A DNA stretch of 64,000 bases from contig WBZZ01001278.1 of the NCBI GenBank assembly GCA_019918135.1, forward strand, positions 1 to 64,000, read 5' to 3'. The notes under the pieces are model-generated. The model saw nothing but the letters and a program-made list of their open reading frames with translations. It was not told where the DNA came from and ran no database searches. The translations under genes and the position numbers were made by a program. This stretch comes from Paulinella micropora. Lineage: Eukaryota > Cercozoa > Imbricatea > Euglyphida > Paulinellidae. Of the stretch, positions 36,401 to 43,620 are shown in pieces (the stretch's first letter is position 1; each line of letters begins with the position of its first letter).

Positions 36401-37416
36401 CGCTACTAGCACTCGACTTCCTGTACGCCACCGTGTGCAACTTCCACCGAGTGCGTACCGGCACCACCGACGACTTCTATGGCTGGCTAACGGTCAGGCG
36501 CCACCGCGCGGTGGACTGGCTAGGGCTTGGCCAACAACAGAGCGTCACCACGCCGCTGGGTTTCTGTATTTCCCTGCGCAACTCCTTCGCGCTGCCCGCC
36601 GGCCTCCTGGCCGAAGCCAACTGTACGCCCGCCCAGGGCTTTGGCTGCCCGGCACCCACCGCGCAGTTGCTGACCGTGCTGGTGCAGCCCGCCCGGCCGG
36701 AGGGGCGCCGGGCCCTGCAGCAAGCGTCGTCCTACCGGCTGCAGCTGGAATTCCTGCGGCCCGCGCCCCCGCCGAACACGGCGCTGTGGGCCGGGCGGGA
36801 GCGGGCGGAGGTCTTCCCCGTCGGCCCCGGCCCTGCCGTCCTGGCCCGCGCCGCCTGGACCCTGCCCTGCCCCCCCCTGAACACGGCCAACACCAAGGGC
36901 TGGCTCGAGGACGTACGCGTACGGCACCTGACCGAGTGCGTGGGGCTCAACGTCTATGTGGGGTGCTGGCAGCAATCAGAAGTCCTGTGGCTAGAAACCT
37001 TCACCTTCCGCGTCAACGTGACCGAGGCGTGCGGGGGCGGGGTAGCCGGCGCCGAGCCGCCCACCCCGCCCCCCCCGGCGGGGCTCCAGCCCCTGCCGGC
37101 CAGCACCCGGGGGCCGGCCGGGGCCCAAGCGGGGCCGGCCGCGCCCGCCACAGCCCGTCACCGGCACGCGCTTGGCCTGTTCCTGGCCGCTGGCGTGGCA
37201 GCCGGCCTGGGGCTGGGGGCCTGCCTTCTTCTCCTTCGCGCCCGCCTCCTCCGCGGGGTCTGGCCCTCCTTCCTTTTCTCGCCGTCCCCTCCCAGGCGCG
37301 GGCCCCCCCGCCCTCCCTCCCCCCTCCCGCCCCCCTCCCCGCGTTCCCTTACTGTAGCCACCGACGCCGCCCAGTGCGAGAGCGAGGTGCCGGGCCCGCC
37401 CGAGCCCCATAACTAA
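33475..37416 (+). CDS. Mucin-like type I membrane glycoprotein
   Basis: One uninterrupted frame of 1313 residues. An N-terminal signal peptide (MLFLPCLGLLLAWAAG) is followed by an Asn/Ser/Gly tract (about residues 60-135) and then about 60 units of a 12-residue repeat, SATPSVTSSTSQ with variants SNSR, SNSQ and SATPTATPSVSQ (about 140-880). The repeats are ideal for dense O-glycosylation. A Cys-containing extracellular domain follows (about 885-1190), then Pro-rich sequence, one transmembrane helix (ALGLFLAAGVAAGLGLGACL, about 1235-1257) and a Pro/Arg-rich cytoplasmic tail of about 55 residues. It would sit at the cell surface as an adhesin, coat or matrix protein. The C-terminal domain is not recognised. 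The antisense open frame of 1021 codons across the repeats is a by-product of the stop-free 36-bp unit. Confidence 0.8.
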   Translation: MLFLPCLGLLLAWAAGLQPVRPIAGGRAGRFLLQAAGAGTLANGLDVSNQALSPGGGTSNNDNLNTNNNSSNNGNNNNSNNHGNNGNNGNNGNNGNNGNNNNSSNNGNNNNNNGNNNNSSNNGNNNNNNGNNNTPSASQSASQSATPSVTSSNSRSATLSVTSSTSQSATPSVTSSNSRSATLSVTSSTSQSATPSVTSSTSQSATPSVTSSNSRSATLSVTSSTSQSATPSVTSSTSQSATPSVTSSTSQSATPSVTSSNSRSATLSVTSSTSQSATPSVTSSTSQSATPSVTSSTSQSATPSVTSSNSRSATLSVTSSTSQSATPSVTSSTSQSATPSVTSSTSQSATPSVTSSTSQSATPSVTSSTSQSATPSVTSSNSQSATPTATPSVSQSATPSVTSSNSQSATPTATPSVSQSATPSVTSSNSRSATPSVTSSNSQSATPTATPSVSQSATPSVTSSNSQSATPTATPSVSQSATPSVTSSNSQSATPTATPSVSQSATPSVTSSNSQSATPTATPSVSQSATPSVTSSNSRSATPSVTSSNSQSATPTATPSVSQSATPSVTSSNSRSATPSVTSSNSQSATPTATPSVSQSATPSVTSSNSRSATPSVTSSNSQSATPTATPSVSQSATPSVTSSTSQSASQSATRSATPSSTLSLSQSATRSATPSVTSSTSRSATRSATRSATPSTTPSISRSATRSATRSATPSVTSSTSRSASQSATRSATPSSTPSISQSATRSATPSVTSSTSQSISESATPSATPSATPSNTPSVSQSATPSNTPSVTPSATPSSTPTATPSASQSATPSVTPSATPSATPGSTPSNTPSATPGVSQSATPTATPSATPSVSQSATPTATPSATPSVSQSATPSATPSHWGLRPFVDTSLSGLGTTRNTASGLSEPVARVAVRVPAVLAWETELPADGSLSWSQEERSLQHTESDCPSAGVLGSPGLPSQQVVAGPQEASLLALDFLYATVCNFHRVRTGTTDDFYGWLTVRRHRAVDWLGLGQQQSVTTPLGFCISLRNSFALPAGLLAEANCTPAQGFGCPAPTAQLLTVLVQPARPEGRRALQQASSYRLQLEFLRPAPPPNTALWAGRERAEVFPVGPGPAVLARAAWTLPCPPLNTANTKGWLEDVRVRHLTECVGLNVYVGCWQQSEVLWLETFTFRVNVTEACGGGVAGAEPPTPPPPAGLQPLPASTRGPAGAQAGPAAPATARHRHALGLFLAAGVAAGLGLGACLLLLRARLLRGVWPSFLFSPSPPRRGPPRPPSPLPPPSPRSLTVATDAAQCESEVPGPPEPHN
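33907..36130 (+). repeat. 36-bp coding minisatellite
   Basis: The Ser/Thr/Pro repeats of the glycoprotein are tandem 36-bp units beginning AGCGCCACGCCGAGTGTGAC. Up to about 35390 they are nearly identical, with higher-order blocks of two to four units. From there on they diverge, which suggests recent expansion from the 5' side. Confidence 0.9.
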
Positions 37417-37432
37417 GCAAACACCGGCAGCT

Positions 37433-38769
37433 ATGGAGACGCGCAACCACTCAGCAGGGCTAGGCGAGTGCAAGGTCTGCGGACTGCTGAAGCCGAAACC
37501 GCGCAAGCCAGCAGACAGAGCGGAGGACAGGGAAGTGGCAGCGGAGGGGACTGTGCTCTTCCCTCAGTTCGTGCGAAAATTCCTGGTGCGCTCAGCGCCA
37601 GAGCCCGAGAAGAACGACCAGGCCCTGACTATAGTCGTGGGAGCCGGCGGGGGCATGACTACATGTCGGCGTTGGTGCGCGTGGCTATCGGGTCACTGCA
37701 GTCGGGAGGGCGGTGGGTAACGTTGACGGCGGGCTACACCCCCGAGACTTACCTGCAGAACCTCACGGCAGGAAGCAGTAACCTGCAGCAGAAAGGGCTC
37801 GCGCGCGGAAGCCTAAGCAGGCGGGAGGCATTGAAGTGGTTGCGCACGGTGGCACGGCAGGCGGAGGGTCACGGCTGCTTCCAAGTGGAACCCCGGAACG
37901 AGGCCGACATGCAGGAACTGGTCCGGAGTTCCCAGAGAATGATGCCCGGGGGAACGGAGAACAAGGTCTCCCAGCTGCTTCACACCGCCGCCTTCGCGGA
38001 CGGCGCCCTCGTACAAGAGCCGATTGCGACCTACCAGGCCCGAGAAGAATTCAAGAAAATGGGGCTAGAGCCCGTAGAGGCTTGGTTGTTCCCCTTTGCA
38101 ACGGGGGTACAGAGCCGGATGCAGGAGTGCCTGTGTAATTTCCTCTTGTGGCAGTGCCGGCAGTCCAAGAAGCTCACGGTCATTGTGCTGAACGTGGGAG
38201 GTGATATCTTGACCCCGCACAGCCAACAGCGCGACGCATGCGTTCTGCGCGCGCTGGAGCAAATCTACACCAGCAAGAGTGTGCAGGGTTTTACCGAACT
38301 CAGACTGGAGGTTTTCGGGCCGGGCTGCGACGCGCACGCCACTTTCCTGGGGGCCAAGCAGGAGGTAGCTGCTTTCCCCACACGTAACAAAGTACGGGCC
38401 ACAGAGGATCCTAAGCTGGCTGAAGCTTTTGGCGTAGGCCTGCTGCAGCTGGACCTAGCCTGGGCCAGCCTCGTGCCCGGACGGGCGAACGACTGCTTCA
38501 CGGAGGCCATACGAATGAAGCACGAAATGGAGGCTGCGGGGGTAGAAGCCTCTGAGTTGCTGCTAAAGTACCTGAAGTCCTACCGTACAGAGGCTCAGGA
38601 AGGGGGCGGGCAAGACCAGATGCAAGCGGAGGTCGCCGGATTTCCACGTGATTGCAGGGACTTCCTGCTGCGGCTCAGCAACTGCTTCGTCTTTTCCTAC
38701 AACACAGCCAGTTCCCCCGGCACAACCAAACGGCAGAACCGAAAGGGCGCGAGCTCGATGAGATTGTAG
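37433..38769 (+). CDS. DUF1152-like protein, one frame break
   Basis: ATG 37433 opens a frame with GECKVCG and then ALTIVVGAGGG. After a run of five G (about 37650) coherent coding continues one frame over (HDYMSALVRVAIGSL) to the stop at 38769, for about 445 residues in all. Two blocks fit the DUF1152 family: a glycine-rich VVGAGGGHD start, like the GIGGGGD nucleotide-binding-like loop, and VIVLNVGGDIL followed about 45 residues later by EVFGPGCDAH, matching the family's DVGGDIL and FGPG.DGE motifs. DUF1152 proteins are known mainly from prokaryotes; their function is unestablished. The N-terminal Cys pair is extra. The start was chosen because the upstream frame is clearly coding up to the break. 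The break is a real mutation, a programmed shift or an indel error. It starts 17 bases after the preceding gene stops. Confidence 0.5.
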
Positions 38770-39619
38770 CCCTCCCCACCCCGCGGCGCACCTGGCTCCG
38801 CGGGACGACCAGGCCGAGGCGTGCGAGCTTGGCACCAGACTGCACGCGTACATCGAGGCGTTCTACAACGACGTGCAGCCGTGCGTGCCGGAGCTAGCCC
38901 CCCGCGCGCTGGGCCCCGAGTACGTCCAGTTCCATGATTTCCACGCCCGGGAGGTGCTGCCGCGCGGGTGGCTGCCCTGGCGCACGGAACTGGTCCTGTT
39001 CTCGCCCAGGTACCTCCTGGCCGGCTCCTGCGACATGCTGTTCAGGTGCCCGCGGTCGGGCGCGCTCGTCATCGTGGACTGGAAACGCTGCAAGGCCCTG
39101 CGCCGGCGCGGCTTCGGCAAGCGCACGGGCCTGGGGCCGTGCGCCGAGCTACAGGACTGTAACTACTCGCATTACAGCCTGCAGCTGAACCTCTACCGCG
39201 TGCTGGCCGAGCGACAGCTCCAGCTGCCGGTGCAGGGCCTGTACCTCGCCATCTTTCACCCGAACCAGAGCCGCTACCAGCTGGTGCAGGTGCCCGACCT
39301 CAAACCACTCGCGCTGCGCTGCCTGGCGCTCCGGCGCCACAACCTGGGGCGGCGGTACGCGGCCGAGGTGGACGGGCTGCTAGCTGCCGACGGCGAGCAG
39401 ACTACAGAGCACGAGCAGCGCCTGGCGCTGGCCTGCCAACGCCTGTCTCTGCTCGCGCAGCAGCAGTGCCCCCCTGCCCGGGACCGGGACCAATGGCCGG
39501 GGCTGCGCCAGGCGCTGCTCGCCCGCACCTGCCTGCCAGCCAGGCAGGGGGCCCTGCCCGTGCCCGCCCAGCTAGGCGTGGGGCGGCCGCACCCCGAGGA
39601 GGATGGAGGGGGCAGCTAG
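38762..39619 (+). CDS. PD-(D/E)XK superfamily nuclease
   Basis: The frame is open from 38762 to TAG 39619, about 285 codons, with no ATG near its beginning. Its N-terminus probably lies upstream in another frame (…ELDEIVALPTPRRTW, about 38730-38790), with a frame break near 38800. Motifs in order: ELGTRLHAYIEAFYND, then the metal-binding Asp of AGSCDML (about 39032), then IVDWKRCK (Asp 39077-39079, Lys 39083-39085), then HYSLQLNLYRVL. This G.xxH..E / D / DxK / QxxxY series is the catalytic set of RecB/Cas4-like and lambda-exonuclease-like PD-(D/E)XK nucleases, and all the key residues are present. Such nucleases act in DNA recombination, repair or replication and are common in large DNA viruses and some transposons of protists. 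Which of these, or a cellular role, cannot be told from the sequence. Confidence 0.65.
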   Translation, partial: DCSPPHPAAHLAPRDDQAEACELGTRLHAYIEAFYNDVQPCVPELAPRALGPEYVQFHDFHAREVLPRGWLPWRTELVLFSPRYLLAGSCDMLFRCPRSGALVIVDWKRCKALRRRGFGKRTGLGPCAELQDCNYSHYSLQLNLYRVLAERQLQLPVQGLYLAIFHPNQSRYQLVQVPDLKPLALRCLALRRHNLGRRYAAEVDGLLAADGEQTTEHEQRLALACQRLSLLAQQQCPPARDRDQWPGLRQALLARTCLPARQGALPVPAQLGVGRPHPEEDGGGS

Positions 39620-39915
39620 GCGTGGGGGGCTAGTCGCTGGCTCCGGTGGGGGGGGGGGGCAGGTGGGGAGGGGCCCGGTGTGTGCGCCGGCAGCGCCCGG
39701 GGGGAAATCGCGTACGCTCAAACTTAAATTTCTTTAATGAGCTTGCAGTAGGACCAGCAACCCTCCCAGGCGGGGCAGGCCGGCCGGCCGAGAGAGAGAG
39801 AGAGAGCCAGGGAGGGGTGTAGTTGGACCCCAGACGGGGGCAGGCCGGCCGAGAGAGAAAGAGAGAGCACGCGAGGGTAGCAAGGGGCGCCGCCCCGTCC
39901 TGGCTCGGGTCTTGA
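39620..39915. other. Gap between convergent genes
   Basis: Contains a run of 12 G, a CTTAAATTTCTTTAATGAGC patch (about 39721-39741) that could hold cleavage signals for both flanking genes, and two GAGAGAGA tracts inside similar GGCCGGCCGAGAGAGA blocks. Confidence 0.5.
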
Positions 39916-40848
39916 TTAAATACCACCCGGGAAGGCCTGGCTCATGTTGGCATTGACGTTCCTGGCCTGCAGCTCCAGGTCCGCGAGCCTAGCTTCCAGT
40001 GCGTCTACACGCTGTGTCAATTGCTCCATGACCTGCAGGGAGCTGAAGAGTCTGGGCATAAAGAGCTTTTGTTTGTCCAGGAGCTGGATGGCCGCCTTGA
40101 GACACTTGTGTTCCTCCCCGCGCAACCGGGCGTCGGGGGCCAGGATGACCTGGGTGGGCGACGTGGCGAGCACACGGGCCTCGCCCGCGCCGTCTCGCAG
40201 CGCGGTCGACAGGAGTGGCGTGCGAGGAGAGTGGTCGGCGGGCTGGTCTACCACGGACTGCATAGCCCGTGACGCCTGCACCGCGGTCGAGGCGTGCGAC
40301 ACCGCCGGGCCCGCCGGGGCCGCCGGGGCTACTGGCTCGGCGTCCGGAGCCGCCTGGCCGTTCGCTGCCCCGGAGCCGCCCCAGGGGTCAGCCTTGTCCG
40401 CCCGCCAGGACTGGCCGGGAGGCGGGTGCTGGCGAGCGCCCGTGCCCCACGCAGGGAGCTCCTCCGGCTGTCGCTGGTACGCCTGCCAGGCCTCCCTCTC
40501 TCGGCGTGAACGCGAACGCCGGGGTGGAGGGCTGCGGCTCCGGCTGCGGCTCCGGCTGGCGCTCCTGCGCTCCCGGCTGCGCCACGCCCTCCCCCAGCTG
40601 CGGCTCCGACTCCTGTCCCAGTGGTGCTGGCGGGCAGAACCGCCGTGGCGGCGCTCCCGCCTTTCGTTGCTGCGGCTGCGCCCACCGCGCCAGTAGTCCT
40701 GGTCGTAGCCGCCCCGGCGGGACGGCGCGTCGCGGCGGCTCGCGCCGAGCGGTGGCAGCGGCGTCGGTTCCTGCTGCACCGGGGCCGGCCGCCCGAGGCT
40801 CTGGAGGCTAGCGTGGCCTCCACTGTCCGCGGCGCCCGCCGTCGACAT
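39916..40848 (-). CDS. SR-rich protein with C-terminal coiled coil
   Basis: The ATG at 40848-40846 (MSTAGAADSGG) gives 310 residues ending TAA. I chose it over the longer open frame, which runs back through pure GC repeat. Residues 40-120 are Arg/Gly/Tyr and RS dipeptides (RSRSRSWGRAWRSRERRSAS, SRSRSRSPPPRRSRSRRERE), a typical RS domain. An Ala/Pro-rich linker follows, and the last 60 residues form an amphipathic helix (LTQRVDALEARLADLELQAR), a likely short coiled coil. RS domains are phosphorylated and act in splicing or mRNA export. No RRM is present, so this is not a classical SR splicing factor; a cofactor or structural nuclear protein is more likely. It is divergently arranged with the F-box-like gene, with 650 bases between the starts. 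Confidence 0.65.
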   Translation of the reverse strand: MSTAGAADSGGHASLQSLGRPAPVQQEPTPLPPLGASRRDAPSRRGGYDQDYWRGGRSRSNERRERRHGGSARQHHWDRSRSRSWGRAWRSRERRSASRSRSRSRSPPPRRSRSRREREAWQAYQRQPEELPAWGTGARQHPPPGQSWRADKADPWGGSGAANGQAAPDAEPVAPAAPAGPAVSHASTAVQASRAMQSVVDQPADHSPRTPLLSTALRDGAGEARVLATSPTQVILAPDARLRGEEHKCLKAAIQLLDKQKLFMPRLFSSLQVMEQLTQRVDALEARLADLELQARNVNANMSQAFPGGI

Positions 40849-41495
40849 GAGGCTGGACTGGGGTCCGCTGGGTCCGGCTGGGCCTAGCGTAACGGGCCGG
40901 GCGAGGAGCGCGGGGGAGAAGGGGGGAGGGAGGAAGGGTTGGGCGGCGGTGGGGAGGAGGGCGGGGGTCCTCCTGCGGTATCGGTACGCGAGAGGGAGGA
41001 CGCTGCTGCTCTCCTGGCGGCAGGGACGCGGAGAACTTTTGGTGCCCACGCCGCCGGGGGAGGGGGGAGGGGAGCGCGGGGGGGGGGCGCACGCGGGGGC
41101 ACCCCGTGCCCCGCTCCCGTGCCCCTTCCCCTCCCCCCGCGCGCGCGCCCCCCTCCCTCCCTTCCCCTGGCTCCCCCCCCTTCCCTCGGCGCGCGCGGAG
41201 CCCCGCCCGGGCGGGCCCGGGGGGGGAGAGGCCTCCAGGGGGCGCGGGGGCGCTGCCCGCCTCGCGTGCCCCACGGCGCGGTGGCGCGGGGGGGGGCGCG
41301 CCCGCAGTGCGTGCCAGTGAGGAGGGCGGGCGCCCCCCGCGCGCGCCACTGGCACGCGCCGGTGAGGGGGGAGGGAGCACGCGCGTGCGCCGTGGCACGG
41401 AGGGCACATACGCGGGCACACGCGCGAGCGCGTGGGTGGGGGCGCACGCAGCTACCCACAGCCGGCGGCCCCCCGACACAAACGACCCGCCCGGC
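40849..41495. promoter_or_regulatory. Shared divergent promoter region
   Basis: Very GC-rich, with runs of up to 9 G, between the starts of two divergent genes. Its part adjacent to 41440-41495 is similar to the region before the broken F-box-like copy at 49.0 kb (CGACCCGCCCGGC). No TATA box is visible. Confidence 0.35.
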
Positions 41496-43385
41496 ATGGA
41501 CCACGACGCCCTGCTCCCCAGGCCCGGCCCCAAGCGCCACAAGGCCCAGCACGACGACGCTACGCCTGCGGCCCGGCTAGTGCTGGGCGCGGGCACCGGG
41601 TACCAGGCCACGGTGTTCTTGCTCGCCTGCCGGTCCGGCGCGGTGGACTACGCGCGGTACCGTGACCTCGTAGCCCTGGCCCTGGCCTCCAAGTGGCTGT
41701 TGCGGGCGCTGGCCACGCAGGGGGCTTTCGCCCGCTTCCCCACGCTGGCCCGTCCCTTGCTGCACCAGGTGTTCCACCACACGGGCCTGCACCCACGCGG
41801 GCCCGCCTGCCTCGCGGCCGCGGCGCGAGAAGTCCGGCCCCCGGCGGGCGGCCTCCGCCTCGCCCCGTCCTCGCGCTGGCTGCTGCGGGAGCCTTACTAT
41901 TCCTACGTGGCCTCCGCACGCTGCCGGGCCGTCTTGCTGCTCCTGTGGCTCGCGGCCCCGTGCCAGCCACGAGGCCAGCAGTCGTACGAACGCCAGCTGC
42001 GGCGGCCGGCCTGTAACACCGGCTGCGATCCCCGCCTCACCCGGCTCTTCTCTCCCGAAGCTTTCTCCGACTGGCGGGCGCGCTACCGCGAGGCCCCTTG
42101 CTACCTCAGCCTCTTGCTCGACTTCGCCCGGGCCTGCTCCTCGTGCGCCCAGCTGTTCCCCCGCGGGGGGAAGCAGCAGCCAGGCGCCCCCCTACTCTGC
42201 TGCGGCCAGCCGCTCGGGCCCCCGGGGCTCAGCGTCTTGCAGATCTTCGACGTCGTCACGCTGGAGCCGCTGGCGGTGGTGCGAGCGGGCCAGCAGCGGG
42301 CACGGTCCCGGGCGCTGCGGCCCTGGGCGCGGGGCCGAGTCGAGCAGCTGACCCGGGACTGCCTACGGCGCACCGAGGCGGCCTGGGGCCCTTCCCACCT
42401 GGTGTACCTGGAAACCGGGGGCCCCGAGTCCTGGCTGTACTGCCACTGGGCCCGCGAAATCCTCCGCGCCTTGCCCCCGGGGTTGCGCTGGGAGTGGGCA
42501 CAGCGCCGGCTCCTGTTCTCGCCCTGGCTTCCCCCCGTCCACTCGCTGGTGTGCACGACGCTGGGGCTCGGGCCCCGGGCCACGATCGCCGAGGCCTTCG
42601 CCGCGCTGACGCCCGAGCACCTGCGCCTGCCCGCGTGCCTGTGCCTGGCTTCGGAGACCCTCGCCCGGGCGCTGTCTGCCGGCAGCCGCCTGCGGCTGGC
42701 CGGGGTCAGCGACGAATCTGCGTTCTTGGCCGCGCTGCCGGACCCGCTGCCGCGGGAGCCCTGGCTGTTCGCCTGCCGTTGGCAGGGTGGCCTGTACCGG
42801 CGGGACCCCGAGGGCGCGGGGTTCTGCCCCGTCCGCACCGAGGCCTGGCCCCGGCTGCTGGCCGCCGCAGGCGAGGTCTTGACTTCCGTGCCCCCGGGGT
42901 CCCGCCGCCCGGTGGTGGACTGGGGGGTGCTGAGCTCAACGCTGAGCTCAACGCTGGCCCTGGCCTTCGCGCTCTCGGTGTTGCCGGCGGCCTGCCGGCT
43001 CTCGGCCTCGCGCGAGGCGCCGGACCCTGCGTGGCCATGGGAGGCCGGCTGCTGGCGCAGCGCGTGGTCCGTGGTGCAGCACAGCCTGGGCGCCGGGCTC
43101 GTGGCCGACCCAGACGAGGGGCGCCGGCTCGACGTCCCGCCGCCGGCCACCGCCCCAGCGCCGCACGCCCGTGAGGCAGAGGACCAGCGCGCCCTAGGCC
43201 TGGAGGTGACCCCCTACGGCACTGCGAGCCATCTCAGGCAGCTGGAGCAGCGGGCCTGGACTACGCTGTGCGGGCGGCCGTTGCAGGAGCTCCTGCGGGC
43301 CCTTGGTGCCTTTCTGCTCGCGCCGGAGGCCGAGAGCCAGCGCTGGTGGCGGGCCCTGGCCTCGTCCCCGATCGACCAGCTCTGA
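41496..43385 (+). CDS. F-box-like protein, intact copy
   Basis: 629 codons without interruption from ATG 41496 (MDHDALLPRPGPKRHKAQHD) to TGA. The longer upstream frame is GC-rich non-coding sequence, and the broken copy at 49 kb loses similarity just before this ATG, which supports the start. Residues 40-80 (DYARYRDLVALALASKWLLR ... FARFPTLARPLL) resemble the helical F-box that docks substrates to SKP1. PKRHK is a possible nuclear signal. The remaining 500 residues are rich in Leu, Trp and Arg with several Cys pairs (CNTGCD; CSSCAQLF...LLCCGQ), perhaps zinc-binding; no known domain. The following genes have an F-box too, so the cluster probably encodes ubiquitin-ligase adaptors. The 3' flank is shared with the LRR genes. 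Confidence 0.6.
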   Translation: MDHDALLPRPGPKRHKAQHDDATPAARLVLGAGTGYQATVFLLACRSGAVDYARYRDLVALALASKWLLRALATQGAFARFPTLARPLLHQVFHHTGLHPRGPACLAAAAREVRPPAGGLRLAPSSRWLLREPYYSYVASARCRAVLLLLWLAAPCQPRGQQSYERQLRRPACNTGCDPRLTRLFSPEAFSDWRARYREAPCYLSLLLDFARACSSCAQLFPRGGKQQPGAPLLCCGQPLGPPGLSVLQIFDVVTLEPLAVVRAGQQRARSRALRPWARGRVEQLTRDCLRRTEAAWGPSHLVYLETGGPESWLYCHWAREILRALPPGLRWEWAQRRLLFSPWLPPVHSLVCTTLGLGPRATIAEAFAALTPEHLRLPACLCLASETLARALSAGSRLRLAGVSDESAFLAALPDPLPREPWLFACRWQGGLYRRDPEGAGFCPVRTEAWPRLLAAAGEVLTSVPPGSRRPVVDWGVLSSTLSSTLALAFALSVLPAACRLSASREAPDPAWPWEAGCWRSAWSVVQHSLGAGLVADPDEGRRLDVPPPATAPAPHAREAEDQRALGLEVTPYGTASHLRQLEQRAWTTLCGRPLQELLRALGAFLLAPEAESQRWWRALASSPIDQL

Positions 43386-43620
43386 TCAGCATAGGTGGCA
43401 GTTCCTGGACGTTGCCTCGTGTTCTGCCGGGACTCGTAACCTAGTGTCGAAGCTTTTTTGGCTTGAGATTAAAAGTTTTTACTTTCTGGTTCTTCCTTAA
43501 CTAGTACTCGGCTCTCGGTAGGGCACCCCTCACCGGGGCCCCGCCGGGTCCCGCTTGCACTCGTCGGCGGTGTCCCGGACGGCCCGGCCCCACGGGGATG
43601 TCCGTAAGAGACCTAGCTTT
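43386..43620. terminator. Conserved 3'-flank between convergent genes
   Basis: GTCGAAGC, a T run, GATTAAAAGTTTTTACTT and CTCGGTAGGGCACCCCTCAC recur after each gene of the cluster (also 46313-46400, 49357-49450 and 49845-49900). The ATTAAA is a likely poly(A) signal on the plus strand. Confidence 0.5.

Noticed and set aside
33402-36467. Antisense open frame of 1021 codons (ALWLTLGVA repeats)
   Set aside because: It is the complement of the stop-free 36-bp repeat of the mucin-like gene. It has no signal or domain, and the plus strand has a signal peptide, Cys domain and membrane anchor.
40808-41611. N-terminal extensions of the SR-rich and F-box-like genes across 40.85-41.5 kb
   Set aside because: Both long frames run through the same G/C-run sequence and are low complexity; the broken copy of the F-box-like gene loses similarity at the chosen ATG.
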